A DNA stretch of 64,000 nucleotides from contig NZ_CP047046.1 of NCBI RefSeq assembly GCF_030408435.1, forward strand, positions 788,572 to 852,571, given 5' to 3'. The position numbers were made by a program, and so were the translations under genes. How positions within the stretch are numbered: the first letter of the stretch is position 1; every line of letters begins with the position of its first letter. Under the pieces are notes generated by a model that was given only the letters and a program-made list of their open reading frames with translations, had not been told where the DNA came from and searched no databases. This stretch comes from Corynebacterium auriscanis (GTDB lineage: Bacteria > Actinomycetota > Actinomycetes > Mycobacteriales > Mycobacteriaceae). Below, one piece after another: positions 18,399-29,674 of this stretch.

Positions 18399-20609
18399 TT
18401 ATCCCCGCGCTGCCCGCAGTACGTTCCGGGCTAATGCCTTGTTGGGCAGGTCTTCCACGGTGACGGCGTTCCCATCGTGATCGCATAGAGGAATGCGCCA
18501 GTTGGGGTAGACATCTTGGGTGGTGCCTGGCTGGTTTTGGGCCCGCACGTCGCCGACCATATCCGCCAGCGCAACGCATCGCATCGCGCTGGGGGTCAAG
18601 GCGAGGAAGCGGTGCATACCCTCGATAATGCCGGAGCTGTGTGCGTTGCCGGGATTATCGCCGCCCAACCCATCGGCGCCACCGGGGCGGTTATCGCGAC
18701 CATGCACAGGGTCCTGTAGTTCGTCGGCGATGCGCGCAGAATACTCCTCGAATGGCAACCCTGCGAAAGCGCCGGCTTGGGCAATCTTCGATAGCACCTG
18801 CACCTGCCACTGCGCGTCGTTAGAAAACTCTTCCTCCACGGTGGTCGTCAACACACCTAGTTCTTCGCGCAGCGTGATGTGACCACCCCGTAGGTAACTC
18901 GCAGTGGGTGGTAAATCGTGGGTGGTCACGCTTGTCAGGCTGAGCTCTCGGTAACGATCCGGAGATTTTGGTCCGTTGGCATCGCCTTCGAACCACACCA
19001 CGGTGGTTCCCAACACGTGTCGATCGGCTAGGTACTGCTGCACCCAGGGTTCGAACGTGCCAAGGTCTTCACCGACCACCACGGCCCCGGCCCGCTCGGC
19101 TTCGAGGATGAGTGCTCCGACCATTGCCTCGTGGTCATAGTGCACATATGTGCCCGTGGTGGGGGATTGCATTCGGGGAATCCACCACAGTCGGAACAAC
19201 CCCAGCACGTGATCAACGCGGATCCCTCCGGCAGTGCGCAGAATTGTGCGGAGCATATCCCGCCACGGGAGGTAACCGTGCTCGGCTAGCTTCCACGGAT
19301 GCCATGGCGGTTGCGACCAGTCTTGTCCTTGCTGGTTGTATCCGTCCGGTGGTGCACCCACGCTGGCACCCGGAGCCAATACGTATTCCAAGCTGCGCGC
19401 ATCGGCGCCACCGGGGTGCACACCCACGGCGAGGTCCGCCAGCAGCCCAATACGCTGGTATTGTTTCAGTTCGTTTTGTGCTGCCAGTTCTTGTTCCTGG
19501 CATAGCATCTGCACCCAAGCCCAGAAATTGGCTCCGAGGTTCGACCAATCGCCCGCGCTCGCTTGGCACCACGTGACGAAACCTTCGAGGCCCTCGCCTT
19601 CGCGGTCAATGAACTCCTGCAGCTGTCGCAGCCTGTCTACTGGCAGGCCCGCCTCGTAGATGGCCGCTAGCGCCTGCAGTTTGGCAGCCCAAACTGCGTT
19701 GCGATCTAGCAGCTCGGCCTGGTCGTTGGCCGTAGCCACCCCGGCGCGCAACTGGGCGATATCGTCGTGTAGTTCCGGCCTTTGTCGATACTCTGGAATG
19801 TTCTCAATGCGCAGGTAAATGGGGTTGGAGTAGCGGCGCGTGGTCGGCAGGTACGGCGAATCCTCTACCGGGATTGCCACCTCGGCCGCATGCATGGGGT
19901 TGACCAGTAAGAAATCTGCCCCGCCCAATTGGTTGAGCGCCCGCCCCAGTGCTCCGATCGTGGCATAATCGCCCAGCCCCCACGCGCCGGTATCGCGCAC
20001 CGAGTACAGTTGCGCCATCACCCCCGTGGCTGGGTTGTCTAGCAGTTCCTGGGTCTTGCTCAACCGATCCGGGCTCACCAACAACGTGGCCTCCGCCTGC
20101 GTGGTTTCGGCCTGCACTCGCAGTGTATGCCACCCTGCGGGCAGCTTCGGCAGCTGGAAGGTAGCGGTTCCGAAAGTCATGTTGGTTTCGGTTGCTTCGT
20201 TGTTTTTTTGATTTGACGCCACCCCGGCCGGCACGGACACCGTTTCCGGTGGCACCCACGTATTCAGCTGTTCGAGCACGTGCTCGGAGCCATCTTCGAG
20301 GATGGCCGTGACTTGGACGCGTTCACCATCGACACAGTTCACTGTGAGGTTTTGTGCGCGCTGCGCCCGTGCAGTCACTGTCGGGGGGATCATTCGCGCC
20401 AATTTGTGGTATTTCATCGTGGCCAGCGCGGCGTCGAGATGAAAAGCTTCCACACCGTCGGAAGGGATGTCGACCCCCAACTCCCGCAAAGTAAAGATGA
20501 TTGTGGCCTCGTCGACCGTAACTGTGCTGCCGTCCTGGCCCGTGTAGGACGTGGCTACGCCACAGTGATCGGCCAGCTCGTGCAGAGTGCGGGTGACATC
20601 TGAATTCAT
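18399..20609 (-). CDS. malQ: 4-alpha-glucanotransferase (amylomaltase, GH77)
   Basis: A 736-residue disproportionating enzyme that transfers alpha-1,4-glucan segments between maltodextrins and releases glucose. The GH77 catalytic set is visible: nucleophile aspartate in GGIRVDHVLGLFRLWW, acid/base glutamate in VVGEDLGTFEP, and the third carboxylate in TTHDLPPTASYLRGG. An N-terminal ~190-residue extension precedes the barrel, typical of actinobacterial and E. coli-type MalQ. ATG 20609 has no clear ribosome site. It is convergent with the small membrane genes and divergent from fadD15. Confidence 0.95.
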   Translation of the reverse strand: MNSDVTRTLHELADHCGVATSYTGQDGSTVTVDEATIIFTLRELGVDIPSDGVEAFHLDAALATMKYHKLARMIPPTVTARAQRAQNLTVNCVDGERVQVTAILEDGSEHVLEQLNTWVPPETVSVPAGVASNQKNNEATETNMTFGTATFQLPKLPAGWHTLRVQAETTQAEATLLVSPDRLSKTQELLDNPATGVMAQLYSVRDTGAWGLGDYATIGALGRALNQLGGADFLLVNPMHAAEVAIPVEDSPYLPTTRRYSNPIYLRIENIPEYRQRPELHDDIAQLRAGVATANDQAELLDRNAVWAAKLQALAAIYEAGLPVDRLRQLQEFIDREGEGLEGFVTWCQASAGDWSNLGANFWAWVQMLCQEQELAAQNELKQYQRIGLLADLAVGVHPGGADARSLEYVLAPGASVGAPPDGYNQQGQDWSQPPWHPWKLAEHGYLPWRDMLRTILRTAGGIRVDHVLGLFRLWWIPRMQSPTTGTYVHYDHEAMVGALILEAERAGAVVVGEDLGTFEPWVQQYLADRHVLGTTVVWFEGDANGPKSPDRYRELSLTSVTTHDLPPTASYLRGGHITLREELGVLTTTVEEEFSNDAQWQVQVLSKIAQAGAFAGLPFEEYSARIADELQDPVHGRDNRPGGADGLGGDNPGNAHSSGIIEGMHRFLALTPSAMRCVALADMVGDVRAQNQPGTTQDVYPNWRIPLCDHDGNAVTVEDLPNKALARNVLRAARG

Positions 20610-20890
20610 AGTTGTTCATTGTGCCGGTGGCGGGCAGTTTATGCCATGCGAAAAAGTGTGCGAGGTGGTCGAATGGGGGGTTTTCTGCCGAGTACTGCAA
20701 TGTCTGAGGTGTGTGCCAAAATGGAATTCGGCAACGTGACGCGGAACACTAAGCTATATTTCTAGAAGTGTGCATCACGCTGGCTGACGCTGCAACTACA
20801 ACCCGTCCACGCGTGTGTTCCGCGAGAAGCGCTGTGCTCGGGACAAGCCACCTGTATGCGAAAAAGAAGTATTAGTCCTCTTAAAGGAGA

Positions 20891-22726
20891 ATGATGACGG
20901 AGTACACCTCTGAAGCGCTCTACATGGTCGGGGAAAAGGAAACCATCCTCACCGCCGTGCGCGATCTTGCCGCCGACCAGCCGAATACGGTGTTATTTAG
21001 TCGCCCAGTGAACTTCGAGTGGACGGATGTGACCGCCGAGGAGTTCCTAGAGAACGCATACGCAGTAGCCCGCGGTCTTATCGCCAACGGCGTGGAGCAG
21101 GGCGATCGGGTCATCATCATGTCCGAGACTCGCTACGAGTGGACCCTCTTGGACTTCGCCATCATGGCTGCCGGCGCGACCTCCGTGCCGATTTACCCAT
21201 CATCGTCCACCTCTCAGTGTGAATGGATCGCACAGGATTCCGGCGCGAAGATCGCTATCGGTGAGAATGAATCGCACACCACGCGCTTGGAAACCTTCCT
21301 CCGCGATGGGGAACCCCAGCCGAATCAGGCGCATTTCAACCGTGTTCTGTGCATCAATGCAGGTGCGGTCGACATCCTGATCAATGACGGCAAAGAAGGC
21401 GGGATTGGCCAGGAGCAGGTAGAGGCGCGAATCGCAGACACGAAGAGTAGCGATGTGTGTTCCATCGTCTACACTTCCGGCACCACGGGGCGCCCCAAGG
21501 GCTGCCGTTTGCTGCATTCCAACTGGCTGGGCGAAGCACGTGCCATCCTGACCCACCCCGTGGGGCAATGCGGTCGCGCCGGCTCCCGCGTTCTCACATT
21601 CCTGCCGTTGGCGCACGTGTTCTCCCGCGCGATCTCCCTGGCTTGCGTAGTCGGTGGCGCCACCCAGATCCATTGGTCGGACATGGGTTCGCTGGTCACC
21701 CAGTTCGAGCGCGCAAAGCCGCACCTCATCGTTGCCGTCCCGCGTATCTTTGAAAAGGTCCACGCAGGTGCCAAGGCTAAGGCCACTGATGGTGGAGGGC
21801 TCAAAGCAAAGATTTTCCTGCGTGCCGAGAAGGTAGCGCTCGACTACTCCCGCGCGCTCGATAACCCTGAAGGCCCTTCCGCTGCGCTCAAGGTTCAGCG
21901 TGCAATCTATGACAAGCTGGTCTACAGCAAGGTGCGCGAGGCCATGGGTGGCGAACTGGAATACGCTATCTCCGGCGGTTCCGCATGTAACCCTGATCTC
22001 CTGCATTTCTTCCGTGGTATCGGCGTGCGGATCTTCGAGGGTTACGGACTAACGGAATCCACCGCTGCCATCGCTGTGAACTTCGATCCGGACAACATCA
22101 TCGGTACCGTCGGTCGACCCATGGGTGGCAACACCATCCGCATTGCTGAAGATGGCGAAATCACCATCAAGGGCACCGTGGTATTCGACGGCTACTGGCA
22201 GAACGAAGAAGCCACCAAAGATTCCTTCACCGAAGATGGCTTCTACCGCACTGGCGACCTGGGTCGTCTGCTGCCCAGCGGCCACCTGAAGATCACTGGC
22301 CGTAAGAAGGAGATCATCGTCACCGCCGGTGGCAAGAACGTCTCGCCGGGCCCCATGGAGGACATCCTCCGTGCGGCACCACTGATCTCGCAGGCCATGG
22401 TGGTCGGCGACGACCAGAAATTTGTCGGCGCGCTGATCTCCTTGGATGAGGAAGCAGTGAAGAAGTGGAAGGCCAATCATAACGTTCCGGAGAACACTCC
22501 AATCAGGGAGTTGGCGAAGAATGCGGTCCTGCGTTCCGAGATTCAGGATGCGGTCAACCAAGCCAACCTCAGTGTTTCTCACGCCGAAGGCATTAAGAAG
22601 TTCCGTATTGTCGAGCGCGATTTCACGGAGGAAAACGGCGAGGTCACCCCGTCGTTAAAGCTTAAGCGCTTTGTTATCGCGAAGAACTTCGCCGATGACA
22701 TCTCATGGATCTACAGCGTGAAGTAA
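20891..22726 (+). CDS. fadD15: Long-chain fatty-acid-CoA ligase (FadD15-like)
   Basis: A ~610-residue adenylate-forming enzyme activating fatty acids to acyl-CoA through acyl-AMP. Motifs: P-loop-like YTSGTTGRPKG (~194-204), GYGLTES, YRTGDLGRL, and the C-terminal hinge/lysine region GRKKEIIVTAGGKNVSP. Two consecutive ATGs (20891, 20894) follow aaaggaga; the second gives better spacing. The 281-bp upstream gap contains a possible -10 (tatatt, near 20755) but nothing else I can support. A terminator follows at 22745. Confidence 0.93.
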   Translation: MMTEYTSEALYMVGEKETILTAVRDLAADQPNTVLFSRPVNFEWTDVTAEEFLENAYAVARGLIANGVEQGDRVIIMSETRYEWTLLDFAIMAAGATSVPIYPSSSTSQCEWIAQDSGAKIAIGENESHTTRLETFLRDGEPQPNQAHFNRVLCINAGAVDILINDGKEGGIGQEQVEARIADTKSSDVCSIVYTSGTTGRPKGCRLLHSNWLGEARAILTHPVGQCGRAGSRVLTFLPLAHVFSRAISLACVVGGATQIHWSDMGSLVTQFERAKPHLIVAVPRIFEKVHAGAKAKATDGGGLKAKIFLRAEKVALDYSRALDNPEGPSAALKVQRAIYDKLVYSKVREAMGGELEYAISGGSACNPDLLHFFRGIGVRIFEGYGLTESTAAIAVNFDPDNIIGTVGRPMGGNTIRIAEDGEITIKGTVVFDGYWQNEEATKDSFTEDGFYRTGDLGRLLPSGHLKITGRKKEIIVTAGGKNVSPGPMEDILRAAPLISQAMVVGDDQKFVGALISLDEEAVKKWKANHNVPENTPIRELAKNAVLRSEIQDAVNQANLSVSHAEGIKKFRIVERDFTEENGEVTPSLKLKRFVIAKNFADDISWIYSVK

Positions 22727-22744
22727 AAATTATCCTTCCCACAC

Positions 22745-22775
22745 ACCGGCCATGCCTCCCCGCTTGGCCGGTTTT
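22745..22775 (+). terminator. Terminator after fadD15
   Basis: ACCGGCCA (22745-22752) pairs with TGGCCGGT (22765-22772) across a 12-base loop, followed by TTT and CC. Confidence 0.75.
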
Positions 22776-22831
22776 CCTGTCCTAGAGTTGTCCAAGTACT
22801 GGCAACAAGATGTGGGAGAGGAGCCCGGCGC

Positions 22832-23572
22832 GTGCACTACAACGCAGCTTTGCGCGTTCGCGAACTCACCCAAAACATCTTCGACATCGGTGATGAAGTC
22901 GCAGCACACCTGGATAATCTCGCCGAAGCCATTGCAGACTGGGATCGGGAACTGGTCACCGACTGTCTGCATGAACTCAGTGAAATCATCGCTGAGGGAC
23001 GTTCGGAAGTCCGCCCTCAGCTCGCCGAACTCAACGGCCTACGGCAGGCTTTTATCTCGGGCGTCAAAGCCGGGCGGATGTCCTACCTTGGTTCTTTTTC
23101 CGACGCCGATCGCTTTCCTCACCCAGGCCGTACCCTGTCCTTCTTGCGGAATGACACAGGCCAGGCAACGAATTATTCCGTGGCTGAAGCTGCCCCCAAC
23201 GGGGATAGCTCGCCCCGCGATGGGGGAGTAGTACAGGAGCCGGGCACGATGGCATCGACGGCAGCATGGAGGCTGTGGATGCGGCAGCGCTCCGAAGGGC
23301 TGCAATACGAACTCACGCAGCTGGCGGAATGGGTGGTGGAACAGACCGAACGGGGCTTAACCAACCAATCCGTACTACTGACCCAAACGTATGCCACCGC
23401 GGAACGTTCCGCCTGCGCGCTCGTGGAACAGTGGGAAGAAGTAGTGGCGAAACAGCCCACATTGGCCCGCTCAATGCGAGGGGAAGCCCCGCCGACATTC
23501 CTGCAGGAGCGTGACCGAGTAGCAGCGGTAATCTCCCGCATCCAACGCAAACGCCGAGGGGCTGCAGTGTGA
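22832..23572 (+). CDS. Hypothetical helical protein upstream of hemW
   Basis: A 246-residue hydrophilic protein with long charged helices (residues ~10-60 and ~150-225) and no signal peptide or membrane span. No domain is recognised. GTG 22832 is preceded by gagaggagcccggcgc. Its stop overlaps the hemW start (GTGA), so the two are translationally coupled. Confidence 0.75.
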   Translation: MHYNAALRVRELTQNIFDIGDEVAAHLDNLAEAIADWDRELVTDCLHELSEIIAEGRSEVRPQLAELNGLRQAFISGVKAGRMSYLGSFSDADRFPHPGRTLSFLRNDTGQATNYSVAEAAPNGDSSPRDGGVVQEPGTMASTAAWRLWMRQRSEGLQYELTQLAEWVVEQTERGLTNQSVLLTQTYATAERSACALVEQWEEVVAKQPTLARSMRGEAPPTFLQERDRVAAVISRIQRKRRGAAV

Positions 23573-24828
23573 CTGAGCGCGGGCTGTATATTCACGTTCC
23601 CTTTTGCGCTTCGCGGTGCGGTTATTGCGATTTCAACACCTACACACCGTTGGAATTAGCGGCGGATTCGTCCACCCAAGCAACGATGGCCGCGCGCGGT
23701 AACACAATCGATGGGTACCTGGATGCCCTAGAACGAGAGTTGGAATACGCCGCACAGCTGTGGGAACCAGAACCTGGGCGTGCTGCCGGCACCGCCATCG
23801 ATACTGTCTTCTTTGGCGGTGGTACACCATCCATGTTGGGCGCCGAGGGATTAACCCGTGCCTTGCGCGCCGTGAAGCGAACGTTCGGTCTGGCCCCGGG
23901 GGCCGAGGTAACCACTGAATCCAACCCAGAATCAACCAGCCCGCAATTCTTTGAGGCGCTGCGAGCAGAGGGCTTCACCCGGATCAGCCTAGGCATGCAG
24001 TCTGCGGTTGGCCACGTTCTCAAAGTTTTGGAAAGGCAACACACTCCAGGGCGTTCCGTCGCCGCCGCCCGTGAAGCACGTGCTGCAGGATTCGATCACG
24101 TTAATCTCGACCTCATCTACGGCACGCCGACCGAGACGGATGAGGATCTGCGCACCTCCCTCGAAGCCGTGCTCTCCGCTGGCGTAGATCACGTATCGGC
24201 CTATTCGCTGATCGTGGAAGATGGCACGGCTATGGCTCGAAAAGTGCGCCGCGGGGAGCTCCCAGCTCCCGATGAAGATGTACTGGCCGATCGCTACCGC
24301 ATGATCGATGAGCACCTCACCGAAGCCGGTTTCGGGTGGTATGAAGTATCCAACTGGGCTAAACCCGGCGGGGAATGTCGACACAATCTGGTCTACTGGC
24401 GCTCCGGTCAGTGGTGGGGTGCCGGCCCGGGTGCGCACGGGTGCGTGCAACTCAAATCCCACGTAAATGTAGGGGAGCCACCAGTCGGATTCAGTGGCCT
24501 GACCCGCTTGGTCAACGCCAAACGACCCGCCACGTATTGGCAGGGTCTAATGGAGCGGGGCGTCGGTAATAAACTGCCAGAAAGCGTGGTCACGGTGGAG
24601 CAACTCACCAGGGCCGACCTGGCCACCGAAAAGGTGATGTTGGGACTGCGGTTGCGTGAGGGGTTGGATTTGAATGTGTTGCATCCGACAGCGCAGTTAG
24701 ACAAGGTGCTTTCGCGGTATCGCGAGTTGGGATTAGCTAACGTGGAAGGCGACAAAGTGGTGTTGACGGACGAGGGGCGTTACCTCGCTGATGGCATCGT
24801 GACGGATATTGTACTTTCGCAGGAATGA
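23569..24828 (+). CDS. hemW: HemW-type radical SAM protein (heme chaperone)
   Basis: A 419-residue radical SAM protein with the cluster-binding motif C13-x3-C17-x2-C20 in [12 protein letters not shown]. The cysteine that follows directly in true HemN (CxxxCxxCxC) is absent, which points to HemW, a heme-binding chaperone, instead of oxygen-independent coproporphyrinogen oxidase. [10 protein letters not shown] and the HemN C-terminal region are present. It is coupled to the preceding hypothetical gene and is followed 16 bp later by hrcA, as in other corynebacteria. Confidence 0.92.
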   Translation: MTERGLYIHVPFCASRCGYCDFNTYTPLELAADSSTQATMAARGNTIDGYLDALERELEYAAQLWEPEPGRAAGTAIDTVFFGGGTPSMLGAEGLTRALRAVKRTFGLAPGAEVTTESNPESTSPQFFEALRAEGFTRISLGMQSAVGHVLKVLERQHTPGRSVAAAREARAAGFDHVNLDLIYGTPTETDEDLRTSLEAVLSAGVDHVSAYSLIVEDGTAMARKVRRGELPAPDEDVLADRYRMIDEHLTEAGFGWYEVSNWAKPGGECRHNLVYWRSGQWWGAGPGAHGCVQLKSHVNVGEPPVGFSGLTRLVNAKRPATYWQGLMERGVGNKLPESVVTVEQLTRADLATEKVMLGLRLREGLDLNVLHPTAQLDKVLSRYRELGLANVEGDKVVLTDEGRYLADGIVTDIVLSQE

Positions 24829-24844
24829 AGGAGTTGAGCGCCTC

Positions 24845-25870
24845 GTGTCCTCATCGACCGAACAACGTCGCAACGAGGTGCTGCGGGCCATCGTCTCCGA
24901 CTTCATTGCACTGCACGAGCCGGTGGGGTCGAAAATGCTGGTTGACCGCCACAAGCTGGGGGTTTCTTCCGCCACAATCCGCAATGACATGGCGGTGTTG
25001 GAGGCGGAGGGGTTTATCACGCAACAGCATGCATCCTCCGGGCGTATTCCCACGGCCAAGGGATATCGCGCCTTTGTGGACGGACTGCACCGGATCAAAC
25101 CGTTGAGCCCACCCGAGCGACGCGCAATTCTGAACTTCCTAGAAAACGGAGTGGATCTAGAAGATGTACTGCGCCGCGGTGTGCAATTGCTGAGCCAACT
25201 GACGCGCCAAGTGGCCGTGGTCCAGATGCCCGATCTGCGACGGGGCCGAGTGAAGCACTGCGAGGTCGTCCAGCTGGGAAGCCACCGAGTGCTGTTAGTA
25301 CTGATCACAGATACAGGGAGGGTGGATCAGCGCAATGTGGACCTCACGCGGCCGCTGGTGGAAGATGACGTGCAGCGACTGCGCGATATCGTGAATTCCG
25401 CGATGGTGGGCCGCACGCTGGATGACGCCTGTTCGCACATCGCCCGGGTGGCGCGGGACGCGCAGAACAACCAAATGCCCGCGGAACTTCGCGGACCAGT
25501 GTTGGCGGTGGCTACTGTGTTAGTCGAAACCCTGCTGGAGCGACCCACGGACAAACTCATTCTGGCTGGCACACCGAACCTAGTGCGCACCGGCGAACTG
25601 ACCCCCGTGTTGGAAGCCCTCGAAGAGCAGGTAGTGGTGCTGAAACTGTTGTCTAGCGCCCGCGATCTGCAGGTCAAAGTCAGCATCGGGGAGGAAAACG
25701 AGGACGAAGAGCTGCGTGGCGCCTCCATTATCTCGACCGGTTACGGGAATAACGATGAGGTGCTGGGCGGTTTGGGAGTATTAGGGCCCACTCACATGGA
25801 TTACACCGGCTCGATCTCGAGTGTGACGGCAGTCGCCCACTATGTTTCCCGGATTCTATCGGGTGAGTAA
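24845..25870 (+). CDS. hrcA: HrcA heat-shock repressor
   Basis: A 341-residue repressor of class I heat-shock genes. The N-terminal winged helix reads [30 protein letters not shown], the family's DNA-binding signature, followed by the HrcA dimerisation region. GTG 24845 was chosen over upstream in-frame codons because aaggag precedes it and the resulting N-terminus matches the family. HrcA normally binds the CIRCE inverted repeat; I see no CIRCE within this window. Confidence 0.93.
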   Translation: MSSSTEQRRNEVLRAIVSDFIALHEPVGSKMLVDRHKLGVSSATIRNDMAVLEAEGFITQQHASSGRIPTAKGYRAFVDGLHRIKPLSPPERRAILNFLENGVDLEDVLRRGVQLLSQLTRQVAVVQMPDLRRGRVKHCEVVQLGSHRVLLVLITDTGRVDQRNVDLTRPLVEDDVQRLRDIVNSAMVGRTLDDACSHIARVARDAQNNQMPAELRGPVLAVATVLVETLLERPTDKLILAGTPNLVRTGELTPVLEALEEQVVVLKLLSSARDLQVKVSIGEENEDEELRGASIISTGYGNNDEVLGGLGVLGPTHMDYTGSISSVTAVAHYVSRILSGE

Positions 25871-25927
25871 ACTACTACAAGTTATTGCAGCATTTTCGTC
25901 TAGAAGGTAAAGGATTACAGGTACACC

Positions 25928-27085
25928 GTGGCTCGTGACTACTACGGCATCCTCGGCGTGAGCAAGGACGCTACCGATTCCGAGATCAAAAAAGCTTATC
26001 GCAAGCTGGCCCGCAAGTATCACCCCGATGTCAACCCCTCTGAGGAGGCGGCGGAGAAGTTCAATGAACTCTCTGTCGCCCAAGAGGTGCTGCTCGATCC
26101 GCAAAAGCGACAGATTGTTGATGCGGGTGGTGATCCCGAAGCTCAAGGTGGTGGCTTCGGCGGCGCTGGTGGCTTCGGAGGTTTCGGGGGCGGCGGCCTG
26201 GGCGATATATTCGACGCGTTCTTTGGCGGTGGAGGCGGAGGTCGGCGCCGCGGACCGCGCGTTTCTCGTGTCCGCCCGGGCAACGATGCGTTGGTGGGGA
26301 TCGAGGCGACGTTGGAAGAAATCTATACCGGTGTAGAGCGCGAAGTGACAGTGGAAACCGCCGTGCGCTGTGACACGTGCGACGCGACCGGTTCGAAATC
26401 CAAAAAGGCGCCGGAGACCTGCCCCACGTGCCAGGGCTACGGCGAAGTCATGGAGATTCAAAACTCTATGCTGGGGCAGGTTCAGGTTGCCCGTCCGTGC
26501 CACCGCTGTGGTGGAACTGGCGAGATTATCCCCGATCCCTGCGAGGTCTGTGCCGGTGACGGTCGCGTGCGCTCCCGCAAGACCATCAAGGTCAACGTGC
26601 CCGCAGGGATCTCCGACGGCATGCGCCTGCGCTTGGCCGGCAAGGGGGAGGTGGGCCCTGGCGGCGGGCCAAATGGCGACCTTTACGTGGACGTGCGTAC
26701 TCGCGAGCACGCACACTTCATACGCGAGGGCGATGACCTCCACATAACGATCAAGGTGCCTGCGGTGGAGGCCACGTTGGGTTCCAGCGTGGAGGTTCCC
26801 ATGCTGGACGAATCCGTGCAGACTGTCACGATTGAACCGGGAACCCAGCCGGATGCTGTGATCACCGTGCCGGAACGCGGTATGCCGCATTTGCGGCGGG
26901 AGCGCGATGGCTACGGAAACCTTTATGCCCACGTTGAGGTGATTATCCCAACGGAACTCAGTCGTGCGGACAAGGAACGGTGGGAGGAACTGCGTGATCG
27001 TTCCGAGGAGTCCGTATCCGTCGGGACCAAGAACGATCATAGCGAGGGACTGTTTTCCCGCCTGCGTTCCCGTTTCGCCCGCTAG
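25928..27085 (+). CDS. dnaJ2: DnaJ co-chaperone (DnaJ2)
   Basis: A 385-residue type I J-protein that stimulates DnaK ATPase and binds unfolded clients. The J domain carries HPD in RKYHPDVNP; then comes a Gly/Phe-rich linker (residues ~75-115), four zinc-binding CxxC repeats ([32 protein letters not shown]) and the C-terminal client-binding region. The first repeat has Ala where the consensus has Gly. GTG start at 25928, 57 bp after hrcA, the usual actinobacterial arrangement. Confidence 0.95.
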   Translation: MARDYYGILGVSKDATDSEIKKAYRKLARKYHPDVNPSEEAAEKFNELSVAQEVLLDPQKRQIVDAGGDPEAQGGGFGGAGGFGGFGGGGLGDIFDAFFGGGGGGRRRGPRVSRVRPGNDALVGIEATLEEIYTGVEREVTVETAVRCDTCDATGSKSKKAPETCPTCQGYGEVMEIQNSMLGQVQVARPCHRCGGTGEIIPDPCEVCAGDGRVRSRKTIKVNVPAGISDGMRLRLAGKGEVGPGGGPNGDLYVDVRTREHAHFIREGDDLHITIKVPAVEATLGSSVEVPMLDESVQTVTIEPGTQPDAVITVPERGMPHLRRERDGYGNLYAHVEVIIPTELSRADKERWEELRDRSEESVSVGTKNDHSEGLFSRLRSRFAR

Positions 27086-27124
27086 GCTTCACACCAATTT
27101 CCACAGTGATGAGATTGCCCCGCC

Positions 27125-27883
27125 ATGACTGACCCAGTATTCATTCACCCCATCCCTATAGAAGCGGCCGCCGATGGCAGTGCGGGATTTCGCTTTGCCC
27201 TCACAGGGGCCGAAGCCAAGCACGTAGATGTGAAGCGCCTCAAGGATGGGGAACCGCTGGTTATCACAGACGGTCAGTCGCGGGCCGTTCGTGCGGTTTG
27301 GCGCGGGGGGCAGGTAGAGGTGACAGAAGGGTTAGCTGTTCCGGCACCTCGGCCTATGGTGACAGTCGTACAGGCCATCCCGAAATCTGAGCGAGCCGAA
27401 CTCGCCGTGGATCTCATGGTGCAAGCCGGTGCTGATCGGATCATCCCCTGGGAATCGGCCCGCACGATCGCTAAGTGGGCAGGCAAAGAGCACAAGGCGC
27501 GTTTGAAGTGGGAAAACGCTGCCCGATCTGCGGCCAAGCAGGCGCGCCGTTTGCGGGTTCCCGAGGTCACCATGCCAGTTCGCTCAGTCGCGCAGATTGC
27601 CGAGTTTTTGGACGACGCCCCCACGGCCAGCCGCCAAATTCTCGTCTTGCACGAAAGCGCCTCCGTGAGTGTGAAGTCCTGTGATTTCACCACCTGTGAT
27701 GAGGTCGTGCTGGTTATCGGTCCCGAAGGCGGCGTGGCGCCGGAGGAGATTGATCAGCTGGAATCCCTAGGTGCCCGCACGGTTGTTCTTGGACCCGAAG
27801 TGTTGCGTACGGCTTCTGCAGCAGCTGTGGCCCTCGGGGCAATCGGTGCGCTCAGTCCTCGCTGGGCTGCAACCACCGACTAG
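27125..27883 (+). CDS. rsmE: 16S rRNA (uracil1498-N3)-methyltransferase
   Basis: A 252-residue SPOUT methyltransferase that modifies U1498 of 16S rRNA. The C-terminal knot signature LVIGPEGGVAPEEIDQLE and VVLGPEVLRTASAAAVAL binds S-adenosylmethionine; the N-terminal PUA-like domain includes LTGAEAKHVDVKRLKDGE. It begins 39 bp after dnaJ2, the same order as in many actinobacteria. Confidence 0.93.
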   Translation: MTDPVFIHPIPIEAAADGSAGFRFALTGAEAKHVDVKRLKDGEPLVITDGQSRAVRAVWRGGQVEVTEGLAVPAPRPMVTVVQAIPKSERAELAVDLMVQAGADRIIPWESARTIAKWAGKEHKARLKWENAARSAAKQARRLRVPEVTMPVRSVAQIAEFLDDAPTASRQILVLHESASVSVKSCDFTTCDEVVLVIGPEGGVAPEEIDQLESLGARTVVLGPEVLRTASAAAVALGAIGALSPRWAATTD

Positions 27884-27950
27884 GCTGGCAGATAGTTCGT
27901 CCAACCCGAACTCCAGCATTCGCCCAACAAGTGAAGGACATACCTCGTTT

Positions 27951-29045
27951 ATGACCCCATCTCAGGCTCACCCCCGCGTGGCCAGCTCTACCGTTGAGCT
28001 GGACCCAGATGCTGCTGTGGCCGTTGCCGGTCCAGGGGATGAAAACCTGCGTGTGATTGAGAATGCCTACGACGCGGACATGCTCACCAGGGGCAACCGT
28101 GTGACCATCCGCGGTGAGGCCTCCGAGGTTTCGCGTGTGAGGCAGGTCCTCCAAGAAATGGCCAACTTGGTCAGTCGTGGCAACACGGTTACACCAGATA
28201 CCACTCGTCGGATCATCGCGTTGCACAACGATCGTGGCTCCCGTAGTCTCCAGCTGGGTGGGGAGCCGGAGGAGCCCCAGCAAGTGGGTGCTCCTGTTCT
28301 TGGGTCCGATGATCCGATCGTCAGCTACCGTGGCAAGACCGTCCGGCCGAAAACTCCCGGCCAGTCGGAATACGTGGAAGCTATCGATGATCATTCCGTC
28401 GTGTTCGGTGTGGGACCGGCGGGGACGGGTAAAACGTATCTGGCTATGGCCAAGGCGGTTCAAGCCTTGCAAAACAAGGACGTGACCCGCATTATCCTTA
28501 CTCGTCCCGCGGTGGAAGCGGGAGAGAAATTGGGATTTCTGCCGGGCACTCTTGGCGATAAAATTGATCCGTATCTGCGCCCGCTGCATGATGCGCTGCG
28601 CGAGATGGTTGATCCGGAGATGATCCCGCGCCTCATGGAGAGCGGTGTTATTGAGGTTGCTCCGTTGGCGTACATGCGCGGTCGCACGCTTAACGATTCC
28701 TTCGTGGTTCTCGACGAGGGCCAGAACACCACGCCCGCGCAGATGAAGATGTTCCTCACGCGCCTGGGCTTCGGTTCCAAAATGGTCGTTACGGGCGATC
28801 TCAGTCAAACCGATTTACCGCATCATCAGGAATCGGGTTTGCGCGTGGCACAGCGGATTTTGCGGGATGTTCCCGGCGTGCACGTCACTGCCTTTGACAG
28901 TGACGATGTGGTGCGTCACCGTTTGGTCTCTAGGATTGTCGACGCCTACGAGGCTTTCGAGGCCGAAGAGGAACAAGCCCGCATGGACCGCGAAGAAGAA
29001 CTCCAAGAGCGCCGCCTCGGACGTGGCAAGAAGCACAAAGGATAG
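27951..29045 (+). CDS. phoH: PhoH-family ATPase
   Basis: A 364-residue PhoH-like P-loop protein with Walker [14 protein letters not shown] (~155-167), the downstream [17 protein letters not shown] stretch, and [23 protein letters not shown]. PhoH proteins are linked to RNA metabolism and often neighbour ybeY, as here. ATG 27951 gives the family-like N-terminus; gaagga lies 13 bases upstream. A highly charged C-terminus ([19 protein letters not shown]) ends the protein. Confidence 0.92.
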   Translation: MTPSQAHPRVASSTVELDPDAAVAVAGPGDENLRVIENAYDADMLTRGNRVTIRGEASEVSRVRQVLQEMANLVSRGNTVTPDTTRRIIALHNDRGSRSLQLGGEPEEPQQVGAPVLGSDDPIVSYRGKTVRPKTPGQSEYVEAIDDHSVVFGVGPAGTGKTYLAMAKAVQALQNKDVTRIILTRPAVEAGEKLGFLPGTLGDKIDPYLRPLHDALREMVDPEMIPRLMESGVIEVAPLAYMRGRTLNDSFVVLDEGQNTTPAQMKMFLTRLGFGSKMVVTGDLSQTDLPHHQESGLRVAQRILRDVPGVHVTAFDSDDVVRHRLVSRIVDAYEAFEAEEEQARMDREEELQERRLGRGKKHKG

Positions 29046-29056
29046 GGCCCAAAGTC

Positions 29057-29656
29057 GTGAGTATTGAAGTTTTCAATGAATCCGGTCGTGGAGAAGTCAA
29101 TGAGGAGGAGCTCATTGATGTAGCTAGGTACGCACTGTGGACTCTCGATGTTCATTCTGCAGCGGAACTGTCGATCCATATTGTGGATCTGGACACTATT
29201 GCTGATCTGCATGAACGGTGGTTGGACTTGCCAGGCCCCACGGATGTCATGAGTTTCCCTATGGATGAACTCACACCGGGTTGGGGCCGTAAGGACGGTC
29301 CTCCGCCGAGTCCAGCGATGTTGGGAGACATCATGTTGTGCCCGGACTTCGCGGAGCGCCAGGCCGACCGAGCTGGCCATTCTCTAGCTCATGAGCTGGA
29401 CTTGCTGACGGTGCACGGTGTGTTGCACCTGTTGGGCTTTGATCACACCACGCCTGAGGAGGAGCAGCGCATGTTCTCCCTCCAGAATGAGATTCTGGCT
29501 AATTGGTATGACTCGCAAGAGGAGCGTGGCGTCAGTTTTGCACCAAAGCCCAGCGGGGCCGGGGCCTTCCCTACGGCGGCGGACCGCGTAGATGCTAAAG
29601 ATGATTCGGGCGCAACGAACATCGACACCAGCGCCAGCCACCCCGACAAAGACTAA
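29057..29656 (+). CDS. ybeY: Endoribonuclease YbeY
   Basis: A 199-residue zinc-dependent RNase needed for 16S rRNA 3'-end maturation and ribosome quality control. The metal site is visible as [11 protein letters not shown] (residues ~119-129) with the preceding AHELDLLTV. The C-terminal ~45 residues are a hydrophilic extension beyond the family's usual length. The GTG start is 11 bp after phoH. Confidence 0.92.
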   Translation: MSIEVFNESGRGEVNEEELIDVARYALWTLDVHSAAELSIHIVDLDTIADLHERWLDLPGPTDVMSFPMDELTPGWGRKDGPPPSPAMLGDIMLCPDFAERQADRAGHSLAHELDLLTVHGVLHLLGFDHTTPEEEQRMFSLQNEILANWYDSQEERGVSFAPKPSGAGAFPTAADRVDAKDDSGATNIDTSASHPDKD

Positions 29657-29674
29657 GACACCTAAACCAGCAGC

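Noticed and set aside
19112..19576. 154-codon plus-strand ORF inside malQ
   Set aside because: It lies opposite the catalytic GH77 region and is a frame shadow.
25870..25928. CIRCE operator near hrcA/dnaJ2
   Set aside because: I found no TTAGCACTC-N9-GAGTGCTAA inverted repeat here or elsewhere in the window.
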